From Oscillospiraceae bacterium (GTDB taxonomy: Bacteria; Bacillota; Clostridia; Oscillospirales; Oscillospiraceae): a DNA stretch of 46,746 nucleotides. The stretch lies in assembly GCA_902768805.1 (NCBI GenBank), contig CACXMX010000005.1, forward strand, positions 1 through 46,746, written 5' to 3'. Of the stretch, positions 43,716 to 46,746 are shown piece after piece (position 1 is the stretch's first letter; each line of letters starts with the position of its first letter). The position numbers and the translations under genes were made by a program. The notes below the pieces were generated by a model. The model searched no databases, had not been told where the DNA came from, and worked only from the letters and a program-made list of their open reading frames with translations.

Positions 43716-46154
43716 ATGAAAACGATCTCTCTCAACGGCGCGTGGACCCTGGAGATACCCGCAAGCGCGTTTGGCGCCGTCCCGGCGGCGGTCCCGGGCT
43801 CGGTATACCACGACCTGCTCACCGCCGGGTGCATCGAAGACCCGTTCTGGCGCGACAATGAGACCGAAGCGCTCAAGCTGATGGAAAACGACTTCGTGTA
43901 CAGCCGGCGCTTTGAAGTCGGCGCGGACCTGCTCGGCTGCGAGTCGGTGATCCTGCGCTGCGAGGGACTGGACACTCTGGCCGAGATCCGCGTCAACGGC
44001 GCCCTTGCCGGAACGGCGGAGAACATGCACCGCATCTGGGAATACGACGTGAAAAGCCTGCTGCGCGAGGGAGAGAACGACATCTCCGTCCGCTTTGCCT
44101 CGCCGACGAAGTATATCCGGGAGGCCTACGCCCTCTCCCGGGCCGACGGCAGCTCTGACGCGATGGTGGGCTTCCCGCTGCTGCGAAAGGCCCACTGCAT
44201 GTTCGGCTGGGACTGGGGCCCCCGCCTGCCCGACGCGGGCATCTGGCGGCCGATCTCGCTGCTCGGCATCGATACGGCGCGGATCCGCGACGTGCTGATC
44301 CTGCAGGACCACTCCCGTGCTCCCGACGCCGTCGCGCTGACCGTGCGGACGAATCTTGAGCATGTGGGAGCGGGGGAGGCCGCGGTGCGCGTGCGCGTGA
44401 CGGGCCCCGGCGGCGAGACCTTTGAAGCCTGCGGGGAAGAGGCCGTGATCGACATCCCCGAGCCGAAGCTCTGGTGGCCGGCGGGCTTCGGCGATCAGCC
44501 GCTGTACACCGTGACCGTGACCCTGGAGAAGGACGGCGCGGAGCTCGACTCCTCCGAGAAGCGGATCGGCCTGCGCACGATGACCGTGACGAGAAAGAAG
44601 GACGAGTGGGGCGAGAGCTTCTCCCACTGCGTCAACGGCGTGGACATCTTCGCCATGGGCGCGGACTACATCCCCGAGGACAACCTGCTGCCCCGGGTGA
44701 ACCCGGAGCGGACGAGAAAACTCCTCACCGACGCCCGCGCCGCCAACATGAACTGCGTGCGCGTCTGGGGCGGCGGCTATTACCCCGGGGATGCTTTCTA
44801 TGATATCTGCGACGAGCTGGGTCTGCTGGTCTGGCAGGACTTCATGTTCGCCTGCGCGGTCTACAACCTGACCGATGAGTTCGAGGCGAACATCACCGCG
44901 GAGTTCGTCGACAACGTGCGCCGTCTGCGCCACCACCCCTCGCTGGCCCTCTGGTGCGGCAACAACGAGATGGAGCAGTTCGTGGCCCAGGGCGAGTGGG
45001 TGTCGAGCAAACGCCAGGCAGCGGACTACATCAAGATGTACGAGTACGTGATCCCCAAGGTGCTCAAAACGGAGGACCCGCAGGCCTTTTACTGGCCGGC
45101 CAGCCCCTCCAGCGGCGGCAGCTTCGACGAGCCCCAGGACCCGAACCGGGGCGACGTGCACTATTGGGACGTCTGGCACGGGCTCAAGCCCTTCACGGAT
45201 TACCGGAACTATCTGTTCCGCTACGTTTCCGAGTTCGGCTTCCAGTCCTTCCCCTGCATGGAGACGATCGAGAGCTTCACCCTGCCCGAGGACCGCAACC
45301 TCTTCTCCTATGTGATGGAGAAGCACCAGCGCAATGCCTCCGCCAACGGCCGCATCGTGTTCTATCTCTCGCAGATGTATCTGTACCCCCGGGAGATGAG
45401 CGAGCTGGTCTACGCCTCGCAGCTGCTGCAGGCCCAGGCCATGCAGTACGGCGTGGAGCACTGGCGGCGCCACCGCGGGCACTGCATGGGCGCGGTGATC
45501 TGGCAGCTCAACGACTGCTGGCCCGTGGCCAGCTGGGCGAGCATCGACTACTTCGGGCGCTGGAAGGCCCTGCACTACTACGCGAAGCGCTTCTTCGCCC
45601 CGGTGCTGATCTCCTGCCACGAGGAGGGGATCCTCAGCCAGAACACCAACGTAAACGCCGAGCCCTTCGCCCTGAAGAAATCCGCGCGGCTCAACGTAAG
45701 CAACGAGACGCGCAGCCCCTTTGCCGGCACGGTGCGCTGGTCGCTGCGGCGGCCGGACGCCTCCGTTATCCGCGAGGGCAGCGAGAGCGTGAGCGTGAGC
45801 GCGCTGGATACTCTGTGGCTCGACGAGCTGGACTTCTCCGAAGAGGACACCTACGGGACCTATTTTGCCTATGAGCTCCTGGACGCCGAGGGGCGTACCG
45901 TGGGCGGGGGCAGCGTGCTCTTCTGCCCGCCCAAGCACTTCCGCTTCGCCGATCCCGGGCTGTCCGTGCGCCGCGAGGGCGACGAGCTCGTAGTGACGGC
46001 CCGGGCCTACGCCCGCAGCGTGGAGATCCTGGCCGGCGCGGACACGGTGCTCGAGGACAATTACTTCGACATGAACGCCGGCGAACGCCGGGTGAAGATC
46101 GTGCGCGGCGAGCCGGGTGAGCTGTCGGTCCGCAGCGTCTATGACATCAGATAA
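43716..46154 (+). CDS. Glycoside hydrolase family 2 beta-mannosidase
   Basis: An 812-residue cytosolic enzyme removing terminal beta-mannose from manno- or glucomanno-oligosaccharides. N-terminal jelly roll (1-175, VPGSVYHDLL, GLDTLAEIRVNG, GWDWGPRLPDAGIWRP), Ig-like domain (to about 300), then the barrel: VRVWGGGYYPGDAFYDICDE, acid/base Glu418 in WCGNNEMEQ, nucleophile Glu506 in RYVSEFGFQSFP. The GWDWGP and QDFMFAC strings separate beta-mannosidases from GH2 galactosidases. No signal peptide. AGGAGGAAG precedes the ATG. Confidence 0.93.
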   Translation: MKTISLNGAWTLEIPASAFGAVPAAVPGSVYHDLLTAGCIEDPFWRDNETEALKLMENDFVYSRRFEVGADLLGCESVILRCEGLDTLAEIRVNGALAGTAENMHRIWEYDVKSLLREGENDISVRFASPTKYIREAYALSRADGSSDAMVGFPLLRKAHCMFGWDWGPRLPDAGIWRPISLLGIDTARIRDVLILQDHSRAPDAVALTVRTNLEHVGAGEAAVRVRVTGPGGETFEACGEEAVIDIPEPKLWWPAGFGDQPLYTVTVTLEKDGAELDSSEKRIGLRTMTVTRKKDEWGESFSHCVNGVDIFAMGADYIPEDNLLPRVNPERTRKLLTDARAANMNCVRVWGGGYYPGDAFYDICDELGLLVWQDFMFACAVYNLTDEFEANITAEFVDNVRRLRHHPSLALWCGNNEMEQFVAQGEWVSSKRQAADYIKMYEYVIPKVLKTEDPQAFYWPASPSSGGSFDEPQDPNRGDVHYWDVWHGLKPFTDYRNYLFRYVSEFGFQSFPCMETIESFTLPEDRNLFSYVMEKHQRNASANGRIVFYLSQMYLYPREMSELVYASQLLQAQAMQYGVEHWRRHRGHCMGAVIWQLNDCWPVASWASIDYFGRWKALHYYAKRFFAPVLISCHEEGILSQNTNVNAEPFALKKSARLNVSNETRSPFAGTVRWSLRRPDASVIREGSESVSVSALDTLWLDELDFSEEDTYGTYFAYELLDAEGRTVGGGSVLFCPPKHFRFADPGLSVRREGDELVVTARAYARSVEILAGADTVLEDNYFDMNAGERRVKIVRGEPGELSVRSVYDIR

Positions 46155-46171
46155 GAGATGAGGTGTATACT

Positions 46172-46746
46172 GTGAAACGTTCCGAGATCAACCGCGCTCT
46201 GAAAGAGCTGGAGGCCATGTGCGAAAAGTACTGCTGCTACCTGCCTCCGTTCTGCCATTTTACGCCCGAGCAGTGGAAGGACATCGGCCACGACTACGAC
46301 GAGGTCCGCGACTGCATGCTGGGCTGGGACATCACCGATTACGGCATGGGCGACTTCGACAAGTTCGGCTTCTCGCTCATCACGATCCGCAACGGCAACC
46401 GCGCCATGGCGGACAAATACCCCAAGGTCTACGCCGAGAAGCTCCTCTATCTCAAGGAGGGCCAGTACGCGCCCAATCACTTCCACTGGTACAAGACCGA
46501 GGACATCATCAACCGCGGCGGCGGCAACGTGCTCATCCGGGTGTACAACAGCCTGCCCGACGAGGAGATCGACCGCGTCTCGGACGTGACGGTGCACACC
46601 GACGGGCGCACCTATACGGTCCCCGCCGGCACGCAGATCCGCCTCACCCCGGGCGAGAGCATCCACATCCAGCAGTACCTCTACCACGACTTCTCCGTGG
46701 AGGAGGGGACCGGACCGGTGCTCCTGGGCGAGGTCAGCCAGTGCAA
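46172..46746 (+). CDS. D-lyxose/D-mannose ketol-isomerase (cupin), 3' end cut by window edge
   Basis: The first 191 residues are present from a GTG at 46172, 17 bases after the mannosidase stop. RDNMLGWDIT-like DCMLGWDITDYGMGDF, HFHWYKTEDIINRGGG and LTPGESIHIQQYLYHDF match D-lyxose isomerases; the metal ligands are His103, His105, Glu110 and His172. These enzymes interconvert D-lyxose/D-xylulose and D-mannose/D-fructose. Behind a beta-mannosidase, mannose is the likely substrate. About the last ten or more residues and the stop are missing, as is any downstream gene. Confidence 0.9.
   Translation, partial: MKRSEINRALKELEAMCEKYCCYLPPFCHFTPEQWKDIGHDYDEVRDCMLGWDITDYGMGDFDKFGFSLITIRNGNRAMADKYPKVYAEKLLYLKEGQYAPNHFHWYKTEDIINRGGGNVLIRVYNSLPDEEIDRVSDVTVHTDGRTYTVPAGTQIRLTPGESIHIQQYLYHDFSVEEGTGPVLLGEVSQC

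Noticed and set aside
43062..45938. Antisense open frame of 958 codons opposite MATE and GH2
   Set aside because: The + strand genes are certain, with active-site residues in place; the antisense product has no motif.

Overview
The window looks like chromosomal DNA of a GC-rich (about 60 percent by eye) low-branching Firmicute, most likely a Clostridia member of the Oscillospirales/Christensenellales type. Pointers are strong GGAGG ribosome binding sites, TTGACA-N17-TATAAT promoters, an L10 leader RNA, RNase Y, KhpB/Jag, YidD, QueH and a clostridial-type cellobiose phosphorylase. No plasmid, phage, transposon or CRISPR signature is visible. The taxonomic call is an inference from gene content only.

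Left part (1-7.1 kb): the start of an LUD-domain gene (cut by the edge), a MarR-family regulator with an unusual Cys-rich and His/Gly-repeat N-terminus, and a leftward four-gene operon: lipoprotein solute-binding protein, ABC ATPase, double-length permease and HAD phosphatase. A Cof-type HAD phosphatase follows on the + strand.

Housekeeping core (7.1-23.1 kb): an unrecognised membrane-anchored protein, rplJ-rplL with an L10 leader, rpsF-ssb-rpsR with a possible S6:S18 leader, a dCMP deaminase, queH, rpmH-rnpA-yidD-yidC-khpB, a small esterase, an AT-rich island with DnaA-box-like repeats, rny, tcdA, two GNAT acetyltransferases, a CDF cation exporter and aspS.

Cell-surface segment (23.4-28.6 kb): a membrane-anchored leucine-rich-repeat protein faces a secreted M15 peptidase with a peptidoglycan-binding domain; PepF lies upstream of the peptidase on the same strand.

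Right part (28.8 kb to the edge): a rightward glycan-utilisation locus. A LacI-type regulator with a palindromic operator is followed by an Opp-type (family 5) ABC importer of five subunits, GH3 and GH1 beta-glucosidases, GH94 cellobiose phosphorylase, a MATE transporter, a GH2 beta-mannosidase and a D-lyxose/D-mannose isomerase (cut by the edge). Read together: short beta-gluco/manno-oligosaccharides are imported, cut by phosphorolysis and hydrolysis inside the cell, and mannose is isomerised to fructose. Several intercistronic stem-loops without U-tracts divide this operon.
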